In this document: positions 45,943-53,934 of the stretch, in pieces
Numbering within the stretch: the first letter of the stretch is position 1
Layout: each line of letters starts with the position of its first letter
Source: Caproicibacterium sp. BJN0003
GTDB taxonomy: Bacteria; Bacillota; Clostridia; Oscillospirales; Acutalibacteraceae
Direction: 5' to 3'
NCBI RefSeq assembly: GCF_026314295.1
Contig: NZ_CP111108.1
Coordinates: forward strand, 2,394,514 to 2,458,513
DNA length: 64,000 bases
Translations under genes and position numbers: made by a program
The notes under the pieces: model-generated
The model's database searches: none
Told to the model about the DNA's origin: nothing
Seen by the model: only the letters and a program-made list of their open reading frames with translations

Positions 45943-46280
45943 CGATCTGGTTTCGAGTTCTGCTGCTTTTAGCAGCTATCCTTTCTCTTCAGCTTGTTTT
46001 ACGAAATATTCGTAAATCAAAACTTCTGATCTCCGATAGCCTCTTCTGGATCTTCTTTTCCGCCATCTTGGTCATTCTGGCCATTTTCCCACAGATTGCT
46101 TACGTAGTCTCTGATTTATTGGGGGTCCAATCTCCAGTAAATCTTGTCTATTTGGTTATCATTGCGCTTTTGATCTGGCGTGTTTTTAAACTGTATCTGC
46201 GTGTCTCTTCCATGGATACAAAATTAAAAGAGCTTACTCAGCGAATCGCGCTGAACGAAAAAGCAACTCATTCAAAATGA
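45939..46280 (+). CDS. DUF2304 small membrane protein
   Basis: 113 residues with three hydrophobic segments (about 4-22, 32-55 and 65-85), a small basic loop (RNIRKSKL) and a helical charged tail. It matches the DUF2304 layout (SDSLFWIFFSAILVILAIFP). The ATG overlaps the stop of the GT2 gene. The partner transferase and this protein probably act together at the membrane, by analogy with GtrA-like subunits; the exact function is unknown. Confidence 0.85.
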   Translation: MTIWFRVLLLLAAILSLQLVLRNIRKSKLLISDSLFWIFFSAILVILAIFPQIAYVVSDLLGVQSPVNLVYLVIIALLIWRVFKLYLRVSSMDTKLKELTQRIALNEKATHSK

Positions 46281-46303
46281 ATCTAAAGGAGTGAATTTGT
46301 GAA

Positions 46304-48106
46304 ATGCAGGCAATTATTTTGGCCGCTGGAATGGGAAAGCGACTAAAGGAACTAACGCAAGACAACACCAAATGTATGGTAAAAGTAAACGGAATCACTC
46401 TGATTGAACGCGCGCTCACTCAACTCGATCAGCTTTCTCTTAACCGTATTATTATTGTGGAAGGGTACGAGGGGAAAAAGTTAATCAACTTTATTAAGAC
46501 GCTTTCTGTTAAGACTCCCATTACCTTTGTTGACAATCCTATTTACGACAAGACAAACAATATTTATTCTCTATGGCTTGCAAAAGACTACCTTTTGGAA
46601 GATGATACTTTGCTTTTAGAATCGGATATCATTTTTGAAGATTCTGTTCTGCATGCATTGACGGACGATCCCAGAGATACGTTGGCACTGGTTGATCGTT
46701 ACGAAAGCTGGATGGACGGCACGGTCATGCAAATTGACAAAAATGACCGAATTCTTTCATTTGTTCCTGGAAAAGATTTTGATTTTAAGAATACGGATTC
46801 TTACTATAAAACAGTAAATCTTTATAAATTCGGCAAGGAATTTTCCCGCACACATTATGTGCCGTTCTTGGAAGCCTACTCTAAAGCGCTAGGAAACAAT
46901 GAATATTATGAGCAGGTCCTTCGGGTAATCGCTATGCTTGATAATCCCGGAATTTACGCAAAACGACTTGAGGGGCAGCGCTGGTACGAAATTGACGATA
47001 TTCAGGATCTTGATATCGCTTCTTCTCTTTTTTCTTCGAATGATGAAGAGCTTCTTTCCTCTGTCGAAAGCCGTTATGGCGGATATTGGCGCTATCCAAA
47101 GCTTCTTGATTTTTGCTACCTCGTTAACCCTTATTTCCCTCCTCAGAAAATGATCAACGAGATGCAGTCGAATTTTGTATCTCTGCTGACCCAATATCCT
47201 TCCGGCATGAAGGTTAACAGTCTTTTGGCTGCACGAAATTTTAATCTTCATTCCGATGAGATTTTAGTAGGAAACGGTGCCGCTGAGTTAATTAAATCAT
47301 TTATGAGCTTTCAAAACGGCAAAATCGGTGTTATTCGCCCCACCTTCGAAGAATACCCCAATCGCTACAGTCCCGAAAAAGAAGTTATCTTCCGTCCTAA
47401 TAATGCAGACTTTTCCTATACAGCCGATGATTTAATGTCATTTTTTTCAGACAAAGGAATCTCTACATTAGTTTTAATTAACCCGGATAACCCCAGCGGC
47501 AACCTCATTCCTAAAAAAGATTTACTGCGTTTGCTCGCTTGGTGCAAAGAAAAATTTATCTGCTTACTGCTCGATGAATCTTTTGCTGATTTTTCTCAAC
47601 AGGATGCTTCTCTATTGGAACAATCTCTGATTTTAGCTAATCCAAATCTTTTCGTCATGAAATCCATCTCGAAATCTTATGGTGTTCCCGGAATTCGTCT
47701 GGGCGTTTTTGCAAGCGGAAACAAAGAACTGATTGCTTCGATGAAAAAAGACGTAGCAATCTGGAATATCAACTCCTTCGGTGAATTTTTCATGCAGATC
47801 GAAGAAAAGTACAAAAAAGATTATTCCGCTTCTCTTTTGAAGATTAAAGAAGCACGTAAAAAATTTGTATCACAGCTCTCCTCCATACCGCAGCTTCGGA
47901 TCATTCCATCAGAAGCAAACTATGTAATGGCAGAGATTGTTTCTCAGAAATGGACCGCTCTTTCATTAACCAAAGAATTACTCAGTAAAAATAACATTCT
48001 GATCAAAGACCTTACCAAAAAGGTAGGGAAGCAGTATATTCGTATTGCTGTTCGCAATGAAACAGACAATCAAAAGTTGACTAACTGTCTCAAAAAGCTT
48101 TTCTAA
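46304..48106 (+). CDS. Fusion of a sugar-phosphate/choline-phosphate-type nucleotidyltransferase and a PLP aminotransferase-fold enzyme
   Basis: 600 residues in two parts. Residues 1 to about 240 form a nucleotidyltransferase: AIILAAGMGKRLKELTQDNTKCMVKVNG (LicC-type P-loop-like start), LLLESDIIFED (metal-binding Asp) and YKTVNLYKFGKEF. From about 260 a type I PLP fold follows: VGNGAAELIKSFM, the NPDNPSGN motif at about residue 393, LLLDESFADF, and Schiff-base lysine K457 in SISKSYGVPGIRLGVFA. The PLP half resembles HisC and the CobD threonine-phosphate decarboxylases. It may make an amino-alcohol phosphate from a phospho-amino acid and activate it with CTP; this is inference. The ribosome site AAAGGAG lies about 12 bases from the ATG. 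Confidence 0.85.
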   Translation: MQAIILAAGMGKRLKELTQDNTKCMVKVNGITLIERALTQLDQLSLNRIIIVEGYEGKKLINFIKTLSVKTPITFVDNPIYDKTNNIYSLWLAKDYLLEDDTLLLESDIIFEDSVLHALTDDPRDTLALVDRYESWMDGTVMQIDKNDRILSFVPGKDFDFKNTDSYYKTVNLYKFGKEFSRTHYVPFLEAYSKALGNNEYYEQVLRVIAMLDNPGIYAKRLEGQRWYEIDDIQDLDIASSLFSSNDEELLSSVESRYGGYWRYPKLLDFCYLVNPYFPPQKMINEMQSNFVSLLTQYPSGMKVNSLLAARNFNLHSDEILVGNGAAELIKSFMSFQNGKIGVIRPTFEEYPNRYSPEKEVIFRPNNADFSYTADDLMSFFSDKGISTLVLINPDNPSGNLIPKKDLLRLLAWCKEKFICLLLDESFADFSQQDASLLEQSLILANPNLFVMKSISKSYGVPGIRLGVFASGNKELIASMKKDVAIWNINSFGEFFMQIEEKYKKDYSASLLKIKEARKKFVSQLSSIPQLRIIPSEANYVMAEIVSQKWTALSLTKELLSKNNILIKDLTKKVGKQYIRIAVRNETDNQKLTNCLKKLF

Positions 48107-48172
48107 TTTTATGCCCCCATGTTCAAAATCTCATAAAAAACAAATAAAAATGAACAGATTGGACGAACTATC

Positions 48173-49984
48173 ATGCTTTCTAAACTTCAATTTGATATTC
48201 TATATTTTCTGCTAAAGAAAAATTCCTCTTTTTCTCCCTCTCAGCGAGAACTTTCAGAAACTTTTTCTGTTTCTCTTGGAAAAATTAATTCCTGTTTAAA
48301 GGAGTTAAAGGCCTCTGGTTTAATCAATGATGCGCTTTGTATTACACAAAACGGAAAACAGGCTTTACTTCCCTACAAGGTTCAAAATGCAGTGATTATG
48401 GCAGCCGGCATGAGCTCCCGCTTTGCACCGCTTTCTTATGAAAAGCCAAAGGCTCTTTTAAAGGCTCGCGGCGAAATTTTGATTGAGCGGCAGATTCGTC
48501 AGCTGCAAGAAGCTGGAATCAACGATATTACGCTTATTGTCGGCTATATGAAAGAAAAAATGTTTTATCTGGCCGATAAATTTCATCTAAATTTGGTCGT
48601 GAACGAAGACTATTATCGCTATAATAATCCTTCTTCTTTAATGCGGGTCGTCGATAAACTCAAGAATACCTACATCTGCTCCTCTGATGATTACTTTACC
48701 CAAAATGTTTTTGAACCATATGTTTATCAAGCTTATTATGCGGCTGTCTATTCCCCTTCTAAAACAGATGAATACTGCATGAAGGCAAACCGAAAAGGAA
48801 AAATTATTTCGGTATCCATCGGTGGTCAGGCCGCATGGTATATGACGGGTCATGTTTATTTTGACCAGGAGTTCAGCAGCAATTTTGTTCGTTTAATGCA
48901 GCAGGATTATGAAAATCCCGAAACCAAAACTCAACTTTGGGAAAACTTTTATATGCGCCATTTAAATGAACTCACACTTTATTTAAAGCCGTATCCTTCC
49001 GGCGTTATTTACGAATTCGATTCTCTTTCGGAACTGCAGAAATTTGACCAAAGCTATGTTGAAAATATTGATTCTGATATTTTTCACAATATTCAAAAAA
49101 TTCTCTCCTGCAAAACAAAGGATATTCAGAAAATTGAACCAATTAAAGCCGGCATGACCAATACTTCTTTTTCCTTCTTTTGTGCTGGAAAAAAGTATGT
49201 TTACCGCCACCCAGGTATTGGAACAGATTCCTATATTAACCGAAAAGCAGAAGCCTGGGCCATGCATGCTGCAAAAGAGCTGAAGCTGGATCCTTCCTTT
49301 CTCTACATGGATGAAAAAAGAGGCTGGAAGCTTTCTTCCTTTATTAACGGCGCAAAGGCCATGGATTATCATAATCCCTCACAAGTAGAACATTCCCTAG
49401 AAATGGTCCGAACGCTTCACGCTTACCCCCAAAAAAGTCCTTATTCCTTCGACATTTGGAAAATGATTCACAACTTTACCTCTCAGATCGAGCAAAAAGG
49501 GCGCGATCATTTCGAAGATTACCAGACCCTCTATAAAAGGACCAAAGAGCTTTATGCCTTGGCAGAAGCAGATGAAATTCCTAAATGTCTCTGTCACTGT
49601 GACTGCTATGATCAAAACTTTTTAGCCAACGAAAATGGCGATCTTTTTCTGATTGACTGGGAGTATGCCGGAACAGCTGATCCTGCATGGGATTTAGGAA
49701 CCTACCTTGCCTGCTCTGACTATTCCTTACAGCAAGCTAAAAAGATTTTATCGATCTATTTACAGCACGATCCCAGCCAAAAAGAGCTTCGGCATTACTT
49801 TGCCTATACTTCTATTTCCGCTTATTACTGGTTTTTATGGGCGATCTACCAAGAAAGCATGGGAAAAAGCGTCGGAGAATATCTTTACATTTGGTACCGT
49901 TATACCAAAGAATATGGAAATGTCGCATGGAATCTTTATCATTCTGATCGAAATGGAGATGAAATGAATGAAGCCGCAAACTGA
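48173..49984 (+). CDS. Winged-helix/LicC-like cytidylyltransferase/LicA-like choline kinase fusion
   Basis: 603 residues in three parts. Residues 1 to about 65 form a winged helix (FDILYFLLKK, SQRELSETFSVSLGKINSCLKELKASGLI). Residues from about 70 are a LicC-type nucleotidyltransferase (NAVIMAAGMSSRFAPLSYEKPKALL). From about 310 there is an aminoglycoside-phosphotransferase-like choline/ethanolamine kinase with CHCDCYDQNF (catalytic Asp near 477) and LIDWEYAG for metal binding. LicA phosphorylates choline and LicC makes CDP-choline, the donor for LicD. Both steps are fused in one protein here. The winged helix may sense substrate or bind DNA; this is unproven. The ribosome site is weak (TTGGACG). 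Confidence 0.9.
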   Translation: MLSKLQFDILYFLLKKNSSFSPSQRELSETFSVSLGKINSCLKELKASGLINDALCITQNGKQALLPYKVQNAVIMAAGMSSRFAPLSYEKPKALLKARGEILIERQIRQLQEAGINDITLIVGYMKEKMFYLADKFHLNLVVNEDYYRYNNPSSLMRVVDKLKNTYICSSDDYFTQNVFEPYVYQAYYAAVYSPSKTDEYCMKANRKGKIISVSIGGQAAWYMTGHVYFDQEFSSNFVRLMQQDYENPETKTQLWENFYMRHLNELTLYLKPYPSGVIYEFDSLSELQKFDQSYVENIDSDIFHNIQKILSCKTKDIQKIEPIKAGMTNTSFSFFCAGKKYVYRHPGIGTDSYINRKAEAWAMHAAKELKLDPSFLYMDEKRGWKLSSFINGAKAMDYHNPSQVEHSLEMVRTLHAYPQKSPYSFDIWKMIHNFTSQIEQKGRDHFEDYQTLYKRTKELYALAEADEIPKCLCHCDCYDQNFLANENGDLFLIDWEYAGTADPAWDLGTYLACSDYSLQQAKKILSIYLQHDPSQKELRHYFAYTSISAYYWFLWAIYQESMGKSVGEYLYIWYRYTKEYGNVAWNLYHSDRNGDEMNEAAN

Positions 49985-50144
49985 TTTTGAAAAAGAACAA
50001 ATGAAAGAAATTGCACGTCGGGTTGAGTATCTGGAAAATAATTCCGACATGGAATCAAGTGATTTCAGCCGCGGAAACTGGATTGCTGTATGGTGTACAA
50101 TTATCGGCAGTCTTGCATTGTTTGTATGGGGTCTGTTCGTCTGA
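49968..50144 (+). CDS. 58-residue single-span membrane peptide next to the NCS1 permease
   Basis: A short open frame that overlaps the end of the kinase gene by 17 bases. It encodes a polar helix (KPQTDFEKEQMKEIARRVEYLE, about residues 2-24), a linker and one transmembrane helix (NWIAVWCTIIGSLALFVWGLF, about 37-57). GGAG sits 9 bases before the ATG. The layout (cytoplasmic amphipathic helix plus C-terminal span) matches small accessory subunits encoded beside permeases. It sits directly before the NCS1 gene with a 34-base gap. The function is inferred from position and shape only; it is not an annotated family I recognise. Confidence 0.7.
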   Translation: MKPQTDFEKEQMKEIARRVEYLENNSDMESSDFSRGNWIAVWCTIIGSLALFVWGLFV

Positions 50145-50178
50145 TTTGAAATTTTTAAAAGGCAGTTTATGAAGGAAT

Positions 50179-51600
50179 ATGAAAGAGAAAAGCAATCGAG
50201 AAAAGCTGATTGAACAGGAAACAACGCTGGGAATTGCACCACTTTTGCCGCAGGAACGAAAATACGGATTTTTGGATGCTTTTTTAATTATCAGCGGATA
50301 TGCAATCGCCACGTGGTGCTATACACAGGGAGCTACTGTTGCAGGGCTCTTGGATTTTAAACAATTAATTGCCAACACCTTTGGAATTAATATTTTAGTT
50401 TTAGCAATTGTTTCCCTTCCAATTTTATTTTCCGTCCGTTATGGAATTGATGTTTGGATTTGGTTTCGCAGCATTTTTGGATTAAATGGCTGCAAAATAC
50501 TTACTGTTTTAGCCGTGCTTGCTAATTTTCCATGGTATGCCGTATGTGCAGAATTATTTTCATCCTCTATGAGCAATCTGTTAGCAATGGCAGGCATTAT
50601 TATTCCAGAATCTTTTCAGCCATTTTTAGGAGTCGGTTCTATCCTTTTAGGTACAGCCATTGCAATCGGCGGCCCAACAGCAATTCAGAAATCAACCCGT
50701 ATTATGGTTCCCTCCATGCTGGGGGTCGGCATTATCGTTGTTATCATTGCAATGACCTCTGTTCCAACTTCTGAGATTCTCAACTATCAGCCGGATCTTA
50801 GTGCCTATCCAGGAGGACGACAAGAAGCTTATATGCGTGCATTAGAGCTAAATATTGCTTTTGCTTTCTCATGGTCGGTCGCAATGTTTGTTCTTCCGCG
50901 ACTCTGCAAAAAAGAAAAGCATGCATATTGGGCCACTGTTACAAGCTATGGAGTTGTTGCGCCGTTTTTCTGTTTTGCCGGCGGTGTTCTCGCAATTGCA
51001 ATGTTTGTTAAATTCGGAGTGATGAGCGATGACCCCACTTATATGCTTGCAAACCTTGCTTCTCCTCCTGTTGCACTGCTTTCTCTTGTACTTGTGGCAT
51101 TTGCTAATATCGGAACACAGGGCGTCGGTTCTTACATGAATGCGCTTGTTCTCAAATCTTCTTTTCCAAAAGTAAAGTACAATACATTCGTATTTTTACT
51201 TGCGGCTTATGTTTTGTTTCTGACAGTTTGGAATAAGGTGATTGAATATTTCAGCTCTTTTCTCGCGGTAGAAACTTATCTTTATGCCCCTATTATGGCT
51301 GTGCTTGTGGTGGATTTCTTCTTTGTAAAACATCAGCACCTCTCTTTACGAGACGCTTATTTTCTCAATTCTGATCGATATCGTTTTACCCATGGATTTA
51401 ACTTGATTGGGCTTTTTAGCCTTGTGATCGGATTTGTTTCTGCACTGTTGATTTTTAATCCGATTTCCGGGGAAATATATTCTCCAATTTTCTATTATGT
51501 TGGTGCATCCTCTGTTTCCTTCTTTACTGCAGGCATTGTTTATCTGATTGCCTGCAAAACAGCCCCTGGAAAAAGCTATATGAAACTTGATTCTAAATAA
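50179..51600 (+). CDS. NCS1-family permease (cytosine/purine/allantoin type)
   Basis: 473 residues with 12 predicted transmembrane helices. The N-terminal RKYGFLDAFLIISGYAIATWCYTQGATVAGLL corresponds to the conserved first segment of nucleobase-cation-symport-1 proteins (CodB, PucI, Mhp1), and NIGTQGVGSYMNAL near residue 313 to the later conserved helix. NCS1 members carry cytosine, purines, hydantoin, thiamine or related amines with Na+ or H+. Its place directly after a choline-kinase fusion suggests it supplies the amine or alcohol substrate of that enzyme, replacing the LicB carrier, but this is not shown. GAAGGAA is the ribosome site; a strong terminator follows. Confidence 0.85.
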   Translation: MKEKSNREKLIEQETTLGIAPLLPQERKYGFLDAFLIISGYAIATWCYTQGATVAGLLDFKQLIANTFGINILVLAIVSLPILFSVRYGIDVWIWFRSIFGLNGCKILTVLAVLANFPWYAVCAELFSSSMSNLLAMAGIIIPESFQPFLGVGSILLGTAIAIGGPTAIQKSTRIMVPSMLGVGIIVVIIAMTSVPTSEILNYQPDLSAYPGGRQEAYMRALELNIAFAFSWSVAMFVLPRLCKKEKHAYWATVTSYGVVAPFFCFAGGVLAIAMFVKFGVMSDDPTYMLANLASPPVALLSLVLVAFANIGTQGVGSYMNALVLKSSFPKVKYNTFVFLLAAYVLFLTVWNKVIEYFSSFLAVETYLYAPIMAVLVVDFFFVKHQHLSLRDAYFLNSDRYRFTHGFNLIGLFSLVIGFVSALLIFNPISGEIYSPIFYYVGASSVSFFTAGIVYLIACKTAPGKSYMKLDSK

Positions 51601-51624
51601 TTGTTCTTGCTTTTTTGAATCCAA

Positions 51625-51674
51625 AAGGGAAGCCTGATAACATAAAAAATCATGTTATTGGGCTTCCCTTTTTC
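51625..51674 (+). terminator. Terminator after the NCS1 permease gene
   Basis: AAAGGGAAGCC with GGCTTCCCTTT, extended by TGATAACAT/ATGTTATT, forms a stem of about 18 bp followed by a T-run. It closes the surface-glycan locus. Confidence 0.88.
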
Positions 51675-51712
51675 ATTTGTCTTTGTTCTTTTATTACAGC
51701 GTTTCATTCTTA

Positions 51713-52474
51713 TTAAGAAATAAACGCTGTAAAACCGATTTCTCCGTGATGAATCCCCTGTATCGCAAACCCGTCGTTATGTACTTCTCCAAAAAGTTCC
51801 AGCATATCGCCAAGCTTACTTTCTTTCTGATAATTGATCTGCACATTATGGTAGTTTCGAAAAGTTTCCGGTAAAAAGTCTTCAATAATATCTCCGTAAA
51901 TCGTATTCGTCAGATGTCCATTACGGTCAAGGTCACTGTACCGAATCGGGCGATCTCCCAACTTTGGCATCTCTCCAAAGCGCAGCCGTACAGGACGTTC
52001 CTTTTTTTCTGCCTGCAGCGGACAGAATATCCGGTATTCATAAATTTTGTCCGGCCGAAGTGGTTTATGTTCCCGAAAATCCACGACTACACTTACCTGT
52101 AAAATTCGGACAATTTCTTTTCCCTCTGATTGAAAAGAAAACTCTCGATAAAACTGAACGCCGTTCGTCCCCAAAGGACGCGTTACGATTGTTAGTTGTT
52201 CGTTGCGCTGCGGCATGTGGTGAATCGTCACCTGGTTTGTCGTAATCAAAAAAGCTTTCTGCTCTTTCATTAACCATTCATAGCCCATGCCGATTCCATC
52301 CATATGCTCTTCGCCAGTTTCCTGCTCCATCCGCAGCAAAGCTGAAAGCCGTATATTTCCGGCGGCACCGATTTGATAGCTTGCTACCCGTGCCTTCCGC
52401 TCAAACTTGGCAACAGCGATCCCCGTTTTCGGATTTACATATGGATCTGCTTTTCTGATCTCTTCATCCGTCAT
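51713..52474 (-). CDS. Acyl-ACP thioesterase
   Basis: 253 residues with two hot-dog domains (PF01643 type). The N-terminal one has RLSALLRMEQETGEEH, and the second the RYSDLDRNGHLTNTIYGDI segment with catalytic Asn/His positions. It hydrolyses acyl-ACP to free fatty acid and so adjusts chain length or supplies fatty acid. ATG at 52474 is preferred over 52498 because GGGAGG lies 8 bases before it. It is transcribed after serS across a terminator and is otherwise a single gene. Confidence 0.88.
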   Translation of the reverse strand: MTDEEIRKADPYVNPKTGIAVAKFERKARVASYQIGAAGNIRLSALLRMEQETGEEHMDGIGMGYEWLMKEQKAFLITTNQVTIHHMPQRNEQLTIVTRPLGTNGVQFYREFSFQSEGKEIVRILQVSVVVDFREHKPLRPDKIYEYRIFCPLQAEKKERPVRLRFGEMPKLGDRPIRYSDLDRNGHLTNTIYGDIIEDFLPETFRNYHNVQINYQKESKLGDMLELFGEVHNDGFAIQGIHHGEIGFTAFIS

Positions 52475-52506
52475 CTGAAAAACCTCCCTCTTTTGCAAAT
52501 TTTAAG

Positions 52507-52559
52507 ACAGGGAATCCTTAGAAAGACAGCTCATTTCTGTCCTCTCAAGGATTCCCTGT
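52507..52559 (-). terminator. Terminator between serS and the thioesterase gene
   Basis: ACAGGGAATCCTT and AAGGATTCCCTGT form a perfect 13-bp stem with a 27-base loop that has a small internal hairpin. The T-tract on the minus strand is weak. Confidence 0.7.
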
Positions 52560-52579
52560 TCTTGATTTTTGTTCCGATC

Positions 52580-53869
52580 TTATTTAATCGGCTTTAATAC
52601 TTCGATTCCGCCCATATACGGTCTCAAAACTTCCGGCACGATGACAGAACCGTCTGCCTGCTGATTTTGTTCTACGATTGCAGGCAGCAACCGGGAAGTT
52701 GCCAATCCGGAAGCATTCAGCGTATGAACAAAACGCAGTTTCTTGTCTTTACCGCGGTATTTAATGTTTCCGCGACGTGCTTGATAGGTTCTTGCGTTAG
52801 AAGCGGAAGAAACTTCCTTATAAATCCCCATAGAAGGAATCCAAACTTCAATATCATAGGTACGTGCCATGCTGAATGAGCAGTCGCCCGCAGCCAAACG
52901 GGACAAACGATAGTGAAGACCAAGTTCCTGTACAAGGCGCTCTGCTTTGCCTACTAGTTCTTTAAATGCTTCGTCGCTGCGATCTTCGGTTGTATACTGC
53001 ACCATTTCAACTTTATTGAACTGATGTCCGCGAATCATTCCGCGTTCCTCGCTGCGATAAGAACCTGCTTCCCGACGATAGCAGGGAGTATAGGCAATAT
53101 ATTTATGCGGCAACTCATCTTCTGTTAAGATCTCATCACGATGAAGATTCACAAGCGCTGTTTCGGCTGTCGGCAGCAAGAATTTCTTATCTGTGCTGGT
53201 GGGGTTTGCAATCCAGTAATCTTCGTCTACAAACTTCGGGAACTGACCTGCTACATAGCCGCACTCATATTTGAGCATGTGCGGCGGAAGGATCAGCTCA
53301 TATCCATCCGAAATATGCTCATTAATAAAGAAGTTGAGCAGCGCCCATTCCAATCTGGAGCCCATACCGCGATAAATCCATGCACCGTTTCCAGCAAGTT
53401 TGGCTCCACGCGGATAGTCGATCAAGCCAAGATTCTCACAAAGAGTCACATGATCTTTTGCTTCAAAATCAAAAACCGGTTTTTCTTTAAAATAATGATC
53501 CGGAATGTTCTGCTCTTTTCCGCCGGCCTGTACATCTTCATCCGGAAGGTTCGGCAAAGACAGCATTTTTGTTTTCTGCGCTTCTTCCAGCTCAGCAAGC
53601 TTTGCGTTCTGCTCTTTTACTTCTTCTGAAAGTAGCTTCATTTTCTTCAGCACTTCAGAAGCATCTCCGCCCGCTTTTTTAATCTTCGGAACTTCTTTAG
53701 AAACCGCATTCTGCTCCGCTTTTTTCGCCTCAACTGCACCGGTCAACTCACGGCGCTTTTCATCCAGCGCGAGAATTTCATCAATCACATTGTCCAGATT
53801 CATTTCTCTTTTCTGGATTGCCTTTTTTACATAGTCAGGGTTTTCCCGAATCAATTTGATATCCAGCAT
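52580..53869 (-). CDS. serS: Seryl-tRNA synthetase
   Basis: 429 residues: an N-terminal antiparallel coiled-coil tRNA-binding arm (about 1-105, rich in Lys/Glu), then the class II core with motif 2 (YRREAGSYRSEERGMIRGHQF), the TAETALVNLH segment and motif 3 (ASGLATSRLLPAIVEQ). It charges tRNA-Ser. Only 65 bases separate it from parB upstream, too little for a T-box, and none is visible. AAAAGGAG precedes the ATG. Confidence 0.96.
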   Translation of the reverse strand: MLDIKLIRENPDYVKKAIQKREMNLDNVIDEILALDEKRRELTGAVEAKKAEQNAVSKEVPKIKKAGGDASEVLKKMKLLSEEVKEQNAKLAELEEAQKTKMLSLPNLPDEDVQAGGKEQNIPDHYFKEKPVFDFEAKDHVTLCENLGLIDYPRGAKLAGNGAWIYRGMGSRLEWALLNFFINEHISDGYELILPPHMLKYECGYVAGQFPKFVDEDYWIANPTSTDKKFLLPTAETALVNLHRDEILTEDELPHKYIAYTPCYRREAGSYRSEERGMIRGHQFNKVEMVQYTTEDRSDEAFKELVGKAERLVQELGLHYRLSRLAAGDCSFSMARTYDIEVWIPSMGIYKEVSSASNARTYQARRGNIKYRGKDKKLRFVHTLNASGLATSRLLPAIVEQNQQADGSVIVPEVLRPYMGGIEVLKPIK

Positions 53870-53934
53870 GGTTTGCTAACTCCTTTTATCGTTTACTCAT
53901 TACAATTTTTCCCATTTTTTATGAAATTAAGCAT

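Noticed and set aside
53870..53934. A T-box or other leader for serS was looked for.
   Set aside because: The 65-base gap to parB holds only a ribosome site.
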